A stretch of DNA of 64,000 bases from assembly GCA_014155875.1 (NCBI GenBank), contig JACEFZ010011455.1, forward strand, positions 1-64,000, read 5' to 3'. Below, piece by piece: positions 1 through 11,436 of this stretch; the stretch's first letter is position 1, and each line of letters starts with the position of its first letter. This DNA is from Cepaea nemoralis (lineage: Eukaryota > Mollusca > Gastropoda > Stylommatophora > Helicidae). The notes below the pieces were generated by a model. The model was not told where the DNA came from. It made no database searches and saw only the letters and a program-made list of their open reading frames with translations. The position numbers were made by a program, and so were the translations under genes.

Positions 1-3000
1 TTATAAAAACTACAACCACAGCAGACATACAATACAACTACACACACGCATACAATACTAATAACAGACTAACAGCCCGGATACAATACATATATACAAC
101 TACACCACACAGACATACTTTATAACAACTACACACGCAGACTTACTAATAACAACTACACCACACAGGACAACAGATACAACTACACCACACAGACAAA
201 CAAGATACAACTACACCACACAGACATACAATATACAACTACACACACAGACATACAAATACAACAAACCACAAAAGCATACTAATAACAACTACACCAC
301 ACAGACATACAAGATACAAGTACACCACACAGACATACTAATAACACTGCCACCACACATAAATACAAGATACAGCTGCAGCCACACAGACATACAAGAT
401 ACAACTACACCACACAAGCATACTAATAACAACTACACCGCACAGACATACAAGATACAATACACCACACAGACATACTAATAACAACTACACCACACAG
501 ACATACTAATAACAACTACACCACACAGACATACTAATAACAACTACACCACACAGACATACAAGATACAACTACAACACACAAGCATACTAATAACAAG
601 TACACCACACAGACATACAAGATACAACTGCACCACACAGACATACAAATTACAACAACACCACAAAAGCATACTAATAACAACTACACCACACAGACAT
701 ACAAGATACAAGTACACTACACAGACATATTAATAACAACTACACCACACAGACATACTAATAACAACTACACCACACAGACATACTAATAACAACTACA
801 CCACACAGACATACAAGATACAACTACACCACACAGACATACTAATAACAAATACACAACACAGATATACTAATAACAACTACAACACACAGACATACAA
901 GATACAACTACACCGCACAGACATACAAGATACAACTACAGAACACAGACATATTAATAACAACTACCCAAACAGACATACTAATAACAACTACACCACG
1001 CAGACATACAAGATACAACTACACCACACAGACATACAAGATACAACTACACCGCACAGACATACAAGATACAACTATACCACAAAGACATAATAATAAC
1101 AACTACACCACATATACATACTAATAACAACTACACCACACAGACATACTATAACAACTACACAACACAGACATACTATAACAACTACACCACACATACA
1201 TACTAATATCAATTACACTACACAGACATACAAGATACAACTACACCACACAAACATACAAGATACAACTACACAACACATACATACTAATAACAACTAC
1301 ACCACACAGACATACTAATGACAACTACACCACGCAGACATAGAAGATACAACTACACCACACAGCCATACAATATACAACTACACCACACAGACAAACA
1401 AGATACAACTACACTACACAGACATACAAGATACAACTACACCACACAGACATACTAATAAAAACTACACCACACAGACATACTATTAACAATTACACCA
1501 CACTGACATACATGATACAACTACACCACACAGACAAACAAGAAACAACTACACCACCCAGACATACTAATATCAACTACACCACACAGACATACAAGAT
1601 AAAACTACACCACAACGACATACAAGATACAATTACACCACGCAGACATACAAGATACAACTACACCACACGGACATAGTAATATCAACTACACCACATA
1701 GACATACAAGATACAACTACACCACAACGACATACAAGATGCAATTACACCACACAGACATACAATGTACAACTACGCCACGCAGACATACAAGATACAA
1801 CTACACCACACAGACATACTATTAACAACTACACCACACAGACATACTATTAACAACTTCACCACACAGACATACAAGATACAACTACACCACACAGACA
1901 AACAAGAAACAACTACACCACACAGACATACTAATATCAACTACACCACACAGACATACAAGATAAAACTACACCACAACGACATACAAGATGCAATTAC
2001 ACCACGCAGACATACAAGATACAACTACACCACACGGACATAGTAATATCAACTACACCACATAGACATACAAGATACAACTACACCACAACGACATACA
2101 AGATACAATTACACCACACAGACATACAATATACAACTACGCCACGCAGACATACAAGATACAACTACACCACACAGACATACTAATATCAACTACACCA
2201 CACATACATACAAGATACAATTACACCGCACAGACATACAAGATACAACTACACCACACAGACATACAAGATGCAACTACACCACACAGACATAGAAGAT
2301 ACAACTACACCGCACAGCCATACAAGATACAACTACAGCATACAGACATACAAGATGCAAATACACCACACAGACATACAAGATACATCTACACCACACA
2401 GACATACTAATAACAACTACACCACACAGACGTATTAATAACAACTACTCCACAAAGACATACAAGATACAACTACACAACATTAGACATACAAGATACA
2501 ACTACACCACACAGACATACAAGTTACAACTACACCGCACAGACATAAAAGATAAACTACACCACGCAGACATACAACATACAACTTTACCACGCAGACA
2601 TACAAGATACATCTACACCACGCAGACATACAAGATACAACTACACCACGCAGACACATTAATAACACCTACACAACACAGACATACTAATAACAACTAT
2701 ACCACACAGACATACAAGATACAACTACACCACACAAACATACAAGATACAACTACACCACACAGACATACAAGCTACCTGTCTCTAATACACCTACACC
2801 ACACAAGCATACTAATAACAACTACACCACACAGATATACAAGATACAAGTACACCACACAGACATACTAATAACAACTGCACCACAAAGACATACAAGA
2901 TACAACTGCACCACACAGACATACAAGATACAACTACACCACAAAAGCATACTAATAACAACTACACCGCACAGACATACAAGATACAACTACACCACAC

Positions 3001-3136
3001 GGACATACTAATAACAACTACACCACACAGACATACTAATAACAACTACACCACGCAGACATACTAATAACAACTTCACTACAAAGACACACAAGATACA
3101 ACTACACCACACAGACATACTAATAACAACTACACC
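1..3136. repeat. 28-bp minisatellite, segment 1
   Basis: Tandem 28-bp units built on a core such as CTACACCACACAGACATAC, followed by one of two tails, CTAATAA or AAGATA. Most units differ by one to three substitutions. The unit is not a multiple of 3, so three units (84 bp) make a 28-residue periodic translation on both strands; those open frames are not genes. The first 300 bases carry many single-base indels (CACACACGCAT, CACACAGGACAACAG), unlike the rest. The segment ends exactly where the gypsy element is inserted. Confidence 0.95.
3132..3136. repeat. Left target-site duplication of the gypsy element (ACACC)
   Basis: ACACC precedes the left LTR and recurs directly after the right LTR at 11437-11441. 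Five base pairs is usual for Ty3/gypsy integrases. Joining the flanks across one copy gives a normal 28-bp minisatellite unit, which confirms the ends. Confidence 0.85.
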
Positions 3137-3682
3137 TGTTACAGTCTTAGATCTCTAGGGGATCTGAACTCGGGCTCACACAGGCAACAAACTCCGTTAG
3201 ATACAACATAGCAACATTTATTTATATAATATATACAGTGCGCTGGCGAAGTGGGTTTTGACAAGCCCGCACTTGACAAGTTGCGTATCACAGAGGTTTT
3301 ACATCACACATGATTATAACAAACAATTCTAAGCAACTATCTAGCATATGTCTACGACCCTTAAATACACATGGGTCTGAACTATCAAGTCCCCCTAAGG
3401 TAAGCCCTGTTGCTTCTCCGATGTCCAGTCTGTCTCTGCCCTTTCACACGTGTCGCAATCCGACACGGGTGGTAACTCTATCCGAGTTTCTCGTGGACCC
3501 CGTAATCGGCGGGCCACATCAGTGTCCACGGGACAGTGGACACACTGACCAGTCCTTCGAGAAGGCTCTGGATTCTTCAAGCCTTCGAGTGACTCACTTC
3601 TTTCCCTTGAGCGGGAGTTTTAGCCCCTTCGCCACTATCTCTTACTTTATGTTGGTTACCGCCCCTATGTGAGGCTGTGACA
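3137..3682 (-). repeat. 3' LTR of the gypsy element
   Basis: Begins TGTTACAG and ends CTGTGACA on the plus strand, an imperfect 8-bp terminal inverted repeat with the canonical TG..CA ends. It matches 10891-11436 base for base as far as I can read. On the minus strand an AT-rich core near 3217-3240 contains TATATAA and AATAAA, candidates for promoter and polyadenylation signals, leaving roughly 80-90 bp of U5. The 120-codon open frame inside the LTR is present in both copies only because they are identical; it resembles no protein I know. Confidence 0.95.
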
Positions 3683-3703
3683 GGAGTCCCCCTCTTCCCC
3701 CTG
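3683..3703 (-). promoter_or_regulatory. Polypurine tract priming plus-strand DNA synthesis
   Basis: Read on the minus strand this is a run of G and A (two G5 blocks around AAGA) ending a few bases from the 3' LTR. This is where retroelements keep the RNase-H-resistant primer. The position and composition fit; use as a primer is inferred. Confidence 0.75.
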
Positions 3704-5271
3704 ATTTGATGGGTTATTATAAAGTAATTAGTTTTGTACTAATTCTGTCACAGAATCACATAAAGTCGGTGTTTGTAGTTTGGTGGATAGTAACTTGGCA
3801 ATCTACATATCTGCATCAACACTCATGTATTCTCCCATACACCACTTCACGATGATTTGCTGAAGAGGTCTCTCTCTTCTGTGTCCTTAAAAATGCTTAT
3901 CTGACCGAAGTTACGTGACGTTTCCTAGTTGTTTTTACAACCCGTCCTTCTCAAGTATCCCACTGATACCAAGATAATTAAACTCTGTGTAAGAGAGTAT
4001 TAACAAGACAGAAGTCTTGGCTAATTAAGTGCACCTGCAAATCTTGTCCTGTGTGTGCATTTCAATACACTTTTACTTTCGTATGTTGTATAATGCTGAA
4101 TATGTAGTTACGCTGTTGTTTTATCCCCTCTGACTACCTGTGTCCCTGTTGGCTTGTTAGTGTATTGACTAATATGTTGCTGCTTCTAATAAAGTGACTG
4201 TATTTTAATTGTTAGTGTTCAGTTTTTGAGTTTTGTATAAAGTGTGTGCTCAATGTGTGGTTTATCTCCAAGCGTCACGAGTTGGGATATCCTTTGTCAT
4301 GAATTACCCCAATGTGTGTAATGCGTGATCGGGCATTCCAAGCAGTGGCGCTTAGATGTAGTGTCTTAAATACTAAACATGTATTAACAATTTAGACAGG
4401 TAATACATTCTACATGAAAGACGCAGACAAATTAAAATAAATACGTTTTGCGTACCATTTTGTCCGCTCAGTATATCGCTCTCTCATTTAATTCATTCAC
4501 CCTGTCATTCATACATCTTTCATACAATATAGTATTTCGTTAAAATATCTAAGTAAAGTTGAGGTAAGTCTTACTTGCCCTTAGAAAAACTGGATTAGGC
4601 GATATGTTCCCTTTAAGATAATAAGTACTTTTTGTGCGAGTTCTCAAAAAATGGTTCATAACTTAAATAGAGAAAATTGCATAGGAAGAATATTTCGCCT
4701 ATGAGTGGAAATACCTGTAATATTATGGTAGAAAATATACAAGTTATATGTTGACATATTTTATATACATAATTCAACACAAGTATAATACATATTAAAT
4801 AATACTAAATTAATTAACTAACTAACTAAATCCAACGATGATGTGTGCGTTGTCCTCCTGTTGTCCGCGTGTCATGCCATGAATGTTAACGGATAATATG
4901 GCTGTCTCTTGAATGTTGTAATCGACGTAGTTCTATTCTGGCTGTTTGCACAGTTTCTTAGCAACAGCAAGTATGCAATGTTCTTAATGTCGAGTATAAA
5001 GTGTTCTTAATGCTTTCATGATCACTGTCAGTTCACTGGTTGAAATCATTTCACAGGTATTATCTATCGCTCGGATTGTTTCTAGAGCTTTGGTAATTGG
5101 TAGTATAAGGTTCTAAAAGTTTCACGTTCGTGGGTGTTATACGTAACCTATTCACTGGGGTGTTATTACTTCTAAATGAAAGTTCTCTAGCAGGTGTAGA
5201 GGTACACTGTTTTATGCCACAGAATAAAATATCACAGCTTCTTGTATGGCGACTTATTAATGTGCCTAATG
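3704..5271 (-). other. Non-coding 3' region of the gypsy element
   Basis: About 1.57 kb between the RNase H stop and the polypurine tract. It has no minus-strand open frame of note and no integrase or envelope-like sequence, although integrase would sit here in a canonical gypsy element. It is AT-rich, with short TTAACTAACTAAC-like runs near 4810. A 62-codon plus-strand frame at 5130-5318 is not supported by anything. Confidence 0.7.
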
Positions 5272-6342
5272 TTATTCTGCTTGCGCATTCGTTTGTCGGG
5301 ATAAAATATCAGCAATAATGTTGTCAGTGCCTCTGATATGGCGGATTTCGAAGTCGAAATCTTGAAGAAGAAGACACCATCTTTGTAAACGATGGTTTTT
5401 AGGAACACCTTGCTTAAGTACCAACAATGGCGAGTTATCGGTTAGCACAACAAAATGGGAACCTAAGAGGAACTTAGATAATCGGCGCATACAAAATAGT
5501 AGACTTAATGCCTCCAATTCCACCGTGGAATAATGGATTTCTGCCTTGTTCAGCTTCCGGCTTACGTAGAGTATTGGATGTCTCACTCCTTGCACTTCTT
5601 GCATAAGGCATCCTCCAATTGCGATAGCACTCGAATCTGTGGTCAAAATAAAGGGTATATCTATGTTTGGTAATCTTAATACTGGTGGGTTAGAAAAAAT
5701 GGATTTCAATCTGCACATTGCATCCTCTAAGCGGGTACTTTTACAAAATTTTTCTGGATGATCTTTTGTCAACAGATTAGAAAAAACTGATGTGAGTTCT
5801 GCCCAGTTTGGTATAAACTTGGCATAATAGTTTATGAGACCTAATAAGCTTCTAACTTGTTTCTTTGTAGTAGGAATTTCTAGGTTGAGAATTTTCGATA
5901 CAATTTTATCATCTGTCAACAGTTTGCCTTCGGAAATCCTATGACCAAGGAAGTCTATCTGTTTATAGCCTATTTCAACCTTGGAAGGTTTGATAGTAAG
6001 TCCAAAAAGAAAGATTTGGTTAAAGACTTGTTGGAGTGTAAGTAAGTGAGAAGTAATGTTAGAAGAATGAATGCATATATCATCAATATAAGATTGCACG
6101 TCCTTAATGCCGTGCAATAACAATCTAGTTAACCTAACAAATGTGGCGGGAGCGTTCTTGAGACCAAATGGAAGATATCTCCATTCGTACAACCCAAGAG
6201 GTGTAGCGAATGCTGTTATATGTCTTGATGAAGGGTGTAGTGGTACTTGCCAGTAACCTTTCGCTAAATCAAGCTTAGAAAATAAGGATGATTGAGACAT
6301 ATTCAAAATGAGGTCTTCACAGCTGTTCATTGGCTCCTGCAT
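5272..6342 (-). CDS. Gypsy pol, C-terminal part: reverse transcriptase core and RNase H
   Basis: The 356-residue frame carries the centre of a Ty3/gypsy reverse transcriptase. SKLDLAKGYWQVPL lies near residue 22, LPFGLKNAPATF near 57, and the catalytic YIDD at 85-88. LGHRIS and the connection (SLLGLINYYAKFIPNW) follow. The RNase H has LTTDSSA near 234, the glutamate in VELEAL near 275, LTDNSPL near 300, and the terminal HIRGTDNIIADILSRQ. The protein ends here, so RNase H is the last domain. The first Met is not a real start: the frame continues reverse transcriptase begun in the upstream 1335-residue frame, which overlaps it by 26 bp in another phase. The break falls between the conserved DYRRLN and the KLD motif, inside one domain, so it is a mutation or sequencing error rather than a gag-pol style recoding site. 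Confidence 0.93.
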   Translation of the reverse strand: MQEPMNSCEDLILNMSQSSLFSKLDLAKGYWQVPLHPSSRHITAFATPLGLYEWRYLPFGLKNAPATFVRLTRLLLHGIKDVQSYIDDICIHSSNITSHLLTLQQVFNQIFLFGLTIKPSKVEIGYKQIDFLGHRISEGKLLTDDKIVSKILNLEIPTTKKQVRSLLGLINYYAKFIPNWAELTSVFSNLLTKDHPEKFCKSTRLEDAMCRLKSIFSNPPVLRLPNIDIPFILTTDSSAIAIGGCLMQEVQGVRHPILYVSRKLNKAEIHYSTVELEALSLLFCMRRLSKFLLGSHFVVLTDNSPLLVLKQGVPKNHRLQRWCLLLQDFDFEIRHIRGTDNIIADILSRQTNAQAE

Positions 6343-9300
6343 CTGTTGTGGTTATCGTATTTAACCTTCTATAATCTATGCACAAACGAATCGTTTGGTC
6401 CTTCTTTTTCACCAGGACAATTGGCGAAGAATACTGGGACATAGATTTCTGTATTATTCTATTTTTCTCTAAATCCAAAATTTCTTTGTCTAAATTTGCT
6501 CTATAATGCAAAGGAATAGAATATGGTCTACATTTGATCGGTGTCAGATCTGTCAACACAATTGAATGTGTTATTTTGTCAGTCCGTCCAGGTTTGTTTG
6601 AGAAGATAGTTTTATAGTCGTTAAGGAGAGACAAAATGTCTTGTCGCTGCTGTTGTGTCAAAGTGTCAGAGATTTGTATGTCCTTCATACTACTGTCGTC
6701 ATTCATAATTGGTACTGGAATTTCCGTATTGTCTACGTCCGTCTGATTTATTACTGATGCTACTGTTTGTAAATTGTCTTCAATGTCATTGTCGTCGTCG
6801 TCGAGACTAATAGTTGTCAATGTGTCGTCAAATTGGTCGTCGTTGTCGTCATCCCATATTGTCGGTACTGTAAATATGTTTTCGTCGTCTTCGTTGTCGC
6901 AAGAATGAGTCGTTAACGATGCTTCGTTTGTCGAGGTGTCATTCAGTTGGGTAATTGTCGTTTCGTTTCTGTTATCTGTCATCTGCGTCTGCTTATTCGT
7001 GTCACTGTCATTTCTAGAATAGTATGGTTTTAACATATTTACATGGAATATTTTCAACTTTCCATTCAAAGAAATTTCGTAGTCAACTTCCGAAATTCTT
7101 CTCACAATTTTAAATGGTCCCTGCCAAGAGGTTGATAGTAAATCTCTCTTGTCAGGTAGCAATAGTAAAATATCCTGATCTGGTTGTAATACAATCGTTT
7201 TTGCACCTTTGTTGGCGTACTGCCTGTACCTAAAACCTTTCTCCTGTAATGATGTTCTGGCCAGTATACAGGATCGAATGATTTTGTCTCTGGTGTCAGT
7301 GACTAAATCATAGGTGGCAACTGGTAATTGGGTATTTACAGGTTGTGATATTATATCTTTGTAAATAGTGAGAGGTCCTCTTGGGTTCGCTCCATATATC
7401 AATTCGAACGGAGAGAACCCTGTGCTTGATTGTGGGACTTCTCTATATGCGAACAGCACCGTTGGGAGAAGTATATCCCAATCGGCTGGATTTTCAGCTG
7501 TCACTTTGGATAACATATGTTTCAGGTCCCCATTTAGTTTTTCGCAAATTCCATTCGCGGCCGGTCGATAGGGACTGGTGAAACATTGTTTTATGCCTAG
7601 TAACTTAGTTACCGATTGGGTGGCATTAGATATGAACTGTGTTCCCCTATCCGAAATTATCTTCTCCGGGAAGCCTAAACGGGAGAATATCTGTAAAAAT
7701 ACGTCCGTCACATCCTTAGAGGAGATAGATTTTAATGGAATCATTTCTGGCCATCTCGAACATAGATCAATAAGTGTAAAAATATATCTATTTCCTTTGT
7801 TTGAGATGTGGTTCAAAGGACCTACTAAATCAACTGCCACGATTTGAAATGGCCTCGAGGCAGTTGTGGTTGATTGAATTTCTGCCGTAGGGTTTTTTCC
7901 CTTTTTAACCAGTTTCTGACATGTATCACATGATCTACAATAGGTTTTTATGTCTTGGCAAAATTTAGGCCAATAAAATTGGGTCAGGACTCTGGCTCTA
8001 GTCTTTTCGTAACCCATATGACCTCCGAAAGGTGAGTCATGGGCTATATTTAGTACTTTCTCACGATGTGATTGAGGTAGAACTACTTGCTGTATCGTGG
8101 TCTGATCTCTGGTATATAATCTAGTTAGAACATTGTTCTTTATTCTAAATGTCCATGAAGCATTTTTAGTCAATTTTGGTTTAAGTCCTACTAACCGAAA
8201 ATATTGGGAAAGTGTAGGATCTGCTTTCTGTTCTTCTCCAAAATTAGTGGCGGTAGTGTTAGGTAATATGATTTCTAGCGACTCCTGAAGTTGGTCGGTG
8301 TGGGTTTTGTGTGTTGTCTGTCGTGTTATTGCATTAGTCTGTTGTGTGTGTTGTTGCACATCTACAGGCTTGGTAATTTGTGGATCGATGGCATCCTCAG
8401 TTCGAGGTTTTAAGTTGGTGGTATCACTGACAGATTCAACCGCCCCTGCATTATGCACCTCGGTGAATTCATTTTGAATTACGTCATTGGTTGTCTCCCT
8501 TGTGCTTTTGGCAGTTTGAGACAAGCACGCGTGGTGTTTCCCTTTAGAATCGCTGTTTGGGTTCTGGATACAGTTTTTCTGCTCCCAATCTCTGATTTCC
8601 TTTTCAGAGCAAGATCTTATGTTGGGCAGATTCCCAAGGATAATCTCAGCGACAGGATTTTCTAGTACTGCGCACAATACTAGTCCTGATATAAACGGTG
8701 TGCGAATTTCGACAAGTGCTAGGGGGTATCTTTCGATCGTGCCTGCGAATGTGCGACAAGTTACGTATTTGTGTGTGTAGTCTTTGTCGTTCACTAATGT
8801 TTTCTTAATTCCACAAAGAGTTGCGCCGGAATCGCGTATTAATGTGCACTTTTTGTTATTTACAAAACCTGTTGTGAAATTTAATTTGCCTGTTGATGAT
8901 AAGGCTGCGTTGGCCATTTCGTTAGAAACTGGGATTGTGTGGCCGCATAACAACGTTGTATCCAGCTGAAATTTTCTACAGGTGTTACATTTGTTATCTG
9001 TAATGGTGTCAATGATTTGCACTGCATTCCCTAGCTCACTCAAACTTTCATTCTGGTTGTCACATTCGTTCAGTTGTTCAATCTCTTCCTCTGAGGAAGT
9101 GTCAATTAGTGCGGCATTGGCCTGCTTCATTATCTTTCGCCCTTCACAAAATCGTGAATAATGTCCATAGCTGGCACAAAAATAGCATTTGACCGCTCTC
9201 TGATACGCATTTCTCTTGTTCTTTTGTTTCTCCACTATCATTTGGAGATGATGCGGATAATTCGGTGATTTGTCACACATCGCGTACTCTTCGTGTGTCA

Positions 9301-10324
9301 GATGACAATACTGGCACTTGACTGGTTTCGTGAACTTCGAGCGTTGTTTGAACTTATTTTCAGTTGGTTTTGAGTATCTAGTGCTTGTAACTGCCGCTGT
9401 TTCATTGTGGCTCATGTTTAACTGGAAAATATCGCGGTTCGCTGTAAAAAATGCGCTCCCCTTGGCTTCTACCTCTTGGATAGTTTTACAATCCATTTGT
9501 TTCAAAAATTTAGAAAAAGGTGTTGGAATTGTATTAATAATTTTGTCAATTATAATGAGTTCTTTCAGTTTGTCATGGTTGTTATTTGTTTTTGCTGAGG
9601 TTATCCACTTTGTACATATATCCTGAACTGTAGACACGTAGTCTATGAAGGTTTGATTAGGTTGTGGGGCTAATTTTGCGAACTGTTGTTGATAGCCTGC
9701 TGTATCTAGTGAGAAATGTTGAAGTATTCTTTGCTTTAAATAATCATAATCTTTCCTCATATCTTGTGGAACTGTCTCTATTACTTTTAAGGGTTCAAGA
9801 GCTAAATTTCTCATCAAAATAAATGACCAGTCGATTTTTGCGACCTTATGGTAGGTCATTAAACACTCAAAGTTTTCTAAGTATGCGCTGATAGAATCTC
9901 CTGAGCAGAATGCTTTAACGAGGCCTTTATATTTGTTGTATTTTTGTTCCTCTTCCTTACTTTTCATTTTGTTTACTGACATTTCTAGGTTGGAGTCAAT
10001 TTCCATTTGTTTTAGTCTTATTTGTGTCTCTGCATTTAACTGGGCTTGTTTGGCCGCGGCCTCAAGCTCCATTTGCTTCTCTTGAGCCTGCAGTTGCATT
10101 TTCTTTTCTTCAGCCTGCAGTTGCATTTTCTTTTCTTCAGCCTGCAATTGCATCTGTATCTTTTTCTCTTCTCTTTCTGATTGCATTTTTTTCTCTTCTC
10201 GTTCTATTGCTCTTTCCTCTCGTGCCATATTTTCTGAATGCGTCTTTTGTGCCCATTCTGACAGTTTCTCCTCTTTATATCCTAATCTAATACCTAACTC
10301 AATACATTGTTCTAACGTTGACAT
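6317..10324 (-). CDS. Gypsy Gag-protease-integrase-reverse transcriptase (N part) polyprotein
   Basis: A 1335-residue frame. Residues 1-125 are a charged coiled coil with repeated QAEEKKM heptad-like units. A capsid-like region (about 130-300) follows. A CCHC zinc knuckle has Cys380, Cys383, His388 and Cys393 (CX2CX4HX4C). The aspartic protease has the DSG triad at 498-500 and ILG near 563. The integrase zinc-binding segment has His762 and His769 with Cys799 and Cys802. The integrase core has Asp832, Asp892 and Glu928, giving the D,D-35-E spacing, and a GPY/F-type module (QGPFKIVRRI) follows near 1068. An acidic linker precedes the beginning of reverse transcriptase (PIVLVKKKD at 1301, LCIDYRRLN near 1315). 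Integrase upstream of reverse transcriptase is plain in one uninterrupted frame, so the order is not an assembly join. Gag and Pol share the frame; I see no gag stop. Confidence 0.95.
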   Translation of the reverse strand: MSTLEQCIELGIRLGYKEEKLSEWAQKTHSENMAREERAIEREEKKMQSEREEKKIQMQLQAEEKKMQLQAEEKKMQLQAQEKQMELEAAAKQAQLNAETQIRLKQMEIDSNLEMSVNKMKSKEEEQKYNKYKGLVKAFCSGDSISAYLENFECLMTYHKVAKIDWSFILMRNLALEPLKVIETVPQDMRKDYDYLKQRILQHFSLDTAGYQQQFAKLAPQPNQTFIDYVSTVQDICTKWITSAKTNNNHDKLKELIIIDKIINTIPTPFSKFLKQMDCKTIQEVEAKGSAFFTANRDIFQLNMSHNETAAVTSTRYSKPTENKFKQRSKFTKPVKCQYCHLTHEEYAMCDKSPNYPHHLQMIVEKQKNKRNAYQRAVKCYFCASYGHYSRFCEGRKIMKQANAALIDTSSEEEIEQLNECDNQNESLSELGNAVQIIDTITDNKCNTCRKFQLDTTLLCGHTIPVSNEMANAALSSTGKLNFTTGFVNNKKCTLIRDSGATLCGIKKTLVNDKDYTHKYVTCRTFAGTIERYPLALVEIRTPFISGLVLCAVLENPVAEIILGNLPNIRSCSEKEIRDWEQKNCIQNPNSDSKGKHHACLSQTAKSTRETTNDVIQNEFTEVHNAGAVESVSDTTNLKPRTEDAIDPQITKPVDVQQHTQQTNAITRQTTHKTHTDQLQESLEIILPNTTATNFGEEQKADPTLSQYFRLVGLKPKLTKNASWTFRIKNNVLTRLYTRDQTTIQQVVLPQSHREKVLNIAHDSPFGGHMGYEKTRARVLTQFYWPKFCQDIKTYCRSCDTCQKLVKKGKNPTAEIQSTTTASRPFQIVAVDLVGPLNHISNKGNRYIFTLIDLCSRWPEMIPLKSISSKDVTDVFLQIFSRLGFPEKIISDRGTQFISNATQSVTKLLGIKQCFTSPYRPAANGICEKLNGDLKHMLSKVTAENPADWDILLPTVLFAYREVPQSSTGFSPFELIYGANPRGPLTIYKDIISQPVNTQLPVATYDLVTDTRDKIIRSCILARTSLQEKGFRYRQYANKGAKTIVLQPDQDILLLLPDKRDLLSTSWQGPFKIVRRISEVDYEISLNGKLKIFHVNMLKPYYSRNDSDTNKQTQMTDNRNETTITQLNDTSTNEASLTTHSCDNEDDENIFTVPTIWDDDNDDQFDDTLTTISLDDDDNDIEDNLQTVASVINQTDVDNTEIPVPIMNDDSSMKDIQISDTLTQQQRQDILSLLNDYKTIFSNKPGRTDKITHSIVLTDLTPIKCRPYSIPLHYRANLDKEILDLEKNRIIQKSMSQYSSPIVLVKKKDQTIRLCIDYRRLNTITTTDAGANEQL

Positions 10325-10890
10325 TTTGTCTTTTAGTTGTTGTTAACTTTACTGAAATTAAATCCCTTAGAAAATAGTTGGGAAATACAAAATTTAGTTA
10401 TTTCCCTTAATGTTTACATGAGCAAATACACATGAAAAGTTTTGTTGGTTATGAGGTTATGAATATACATACAAATCAATGCAAAGCAACAATGTTACAT
10501 GAATGGATGATGGTAAGTACCACTTAGGGTTGCAATGAGCATGAAATGAAACTCATCTTATTTTCCATGAGCTCTCGAATATAGTCTTGTTCTCTCGCCA
10601 CTGTTGGAGGATAGGATACGTACACCCGATAATTCGCGGAACAATCTGCTGTTGGAATAAAAAAAAATTAGTAACAGTCACGTAAATGTCACAGTCATGT
10701 CAAATTTCATAATATTAACATCATTTGAAATGTATCTGAAGAGGGACTAATACTAGTTCATTACTAGATAGCTGCAAAGTTTTTTTAAACTTGTTCTGCA
10801 TTAAATTTGATATAATTTTTTTACTTGGCAACCAAGAGCTGTCTGAAACGTAAAGCTTGTGCCAAAACCGGCGATTGCCCCCAAATAGCC
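10325..10890 (-). other. 5' leader of the gypsy element with candidate primer-binding site
   Basis: 566 bp between the 5' LTR and the Gag start. On the minus strand TGGGGGCAATCGCC (complement of about 10870-10883) lies seven bases past the LTR and starts with TGG, as a site complementary to a tRNA 3'-CCA end should. I cannot assign the tRNA. The rest is AT-rich with no open frame worth naming; packaging signals may lie here but cannot be recognised by eye. Confidence 0.6.
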
Positions 10891-11436
10891 TGTTACAGTC
10901 TTAGATCTCTAGGGGATCTGAACTCGGGCTCACACAGGCAACAAACTCCGTTAGATACAACATAGCAACATTTATTTATATAATATATACAGTGCGCTGG
11001 CGAAGTGGGTTTTGACAAGCCCGCACTTGACAAGTTGCGTATCACAGAGGTTTTACATCACACATGATTATAACAAACAATTCTAAGCAACTATCTAGCA
11101 TATGTCTACGACCCTTAAATACACATGGGTCTGAACTATCAAGTCCCCCTAAGGTAAGCCCTGTTGCTTCTCCGATGTCCAGTCTGTCTCTGCCCTTTCA
11201 CACGTGTCGCAATCCGACACGGGTGGTAACTCTATCCGAGTTTCTCGTGGACCCCGTAATCGGCGGGCCACATCAGTGTCCACGGGACAGTGGACACACT
11301 GACCAGTCCTTCGAGAAGGCTCTGGATTCTTCAAGCCTTCGAGTGACTCACTTCTTTCCCTTGAGCGGGAGTTTTAGCCCCTTCGCCACTATCTCTTACT
11401 TTATGTTGGTTACCGCCCCTATGTGAGGCTGTGACA
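10891..11436 (-). repeat. 5' LTR of the gypsy element
   Basis: The transcribing LTR, since pol runs leftward. It has the same 546 bp as the other LTR. On the minus strand TATATAA and AATAAA lie around 10971-10990, within about 100 bp of the leader junction, placing the likely transcription start and R region late in the LTR. The flank at 11437-11441 repeats ACACC. Confidence 0.95.

Larger units (their letters stand above)
3137..11436 (-). mobile_element. Full-length Gmr1-like Ty3/gypsy LTR retrotransposon
   Basis: An 8300-bp element read on the minus strand: 5' LTR 10891-11436, leader 10325-10890, gag-protease-integrase and the start of reverse transcriptase 6317-10324, rest of reverse transcriptase and RNase H 5272-6342, a long non-coding 3' region, polypurine tract, 3' LTR 3137-3682. 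Both LTRs are 546 bp, run TG to CA, and I see no difference between them, so the insertion is recent. Integrase lies upstream of reverse transcriptase. In most Ty3/gypsy elements it is downstream; the order seen here is that of the Gmr1 group first described from deuterostomes. One single-base frame disruption near 6320-6342 splits pol, so this copy looks non-autonomous unless that base is a sequencing error. Confidence 0.93.

Noticed and set aside
3310..3672. 120-codon frame in the LTR as an accessory gene
   Set aside because: It is repeated only because the two LTRs are identical, runs opposite to the element, and has no recognisable domain.
6317..6342. Programmed ribosomal frameshift joining the two pol frames
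   Set aside because: The break falls inside the reverse transcriptase domain between conserved motifs, with no slippery heptamer or pseudoknot-like stem that I can see; a mutation or sequencing error is simpler.
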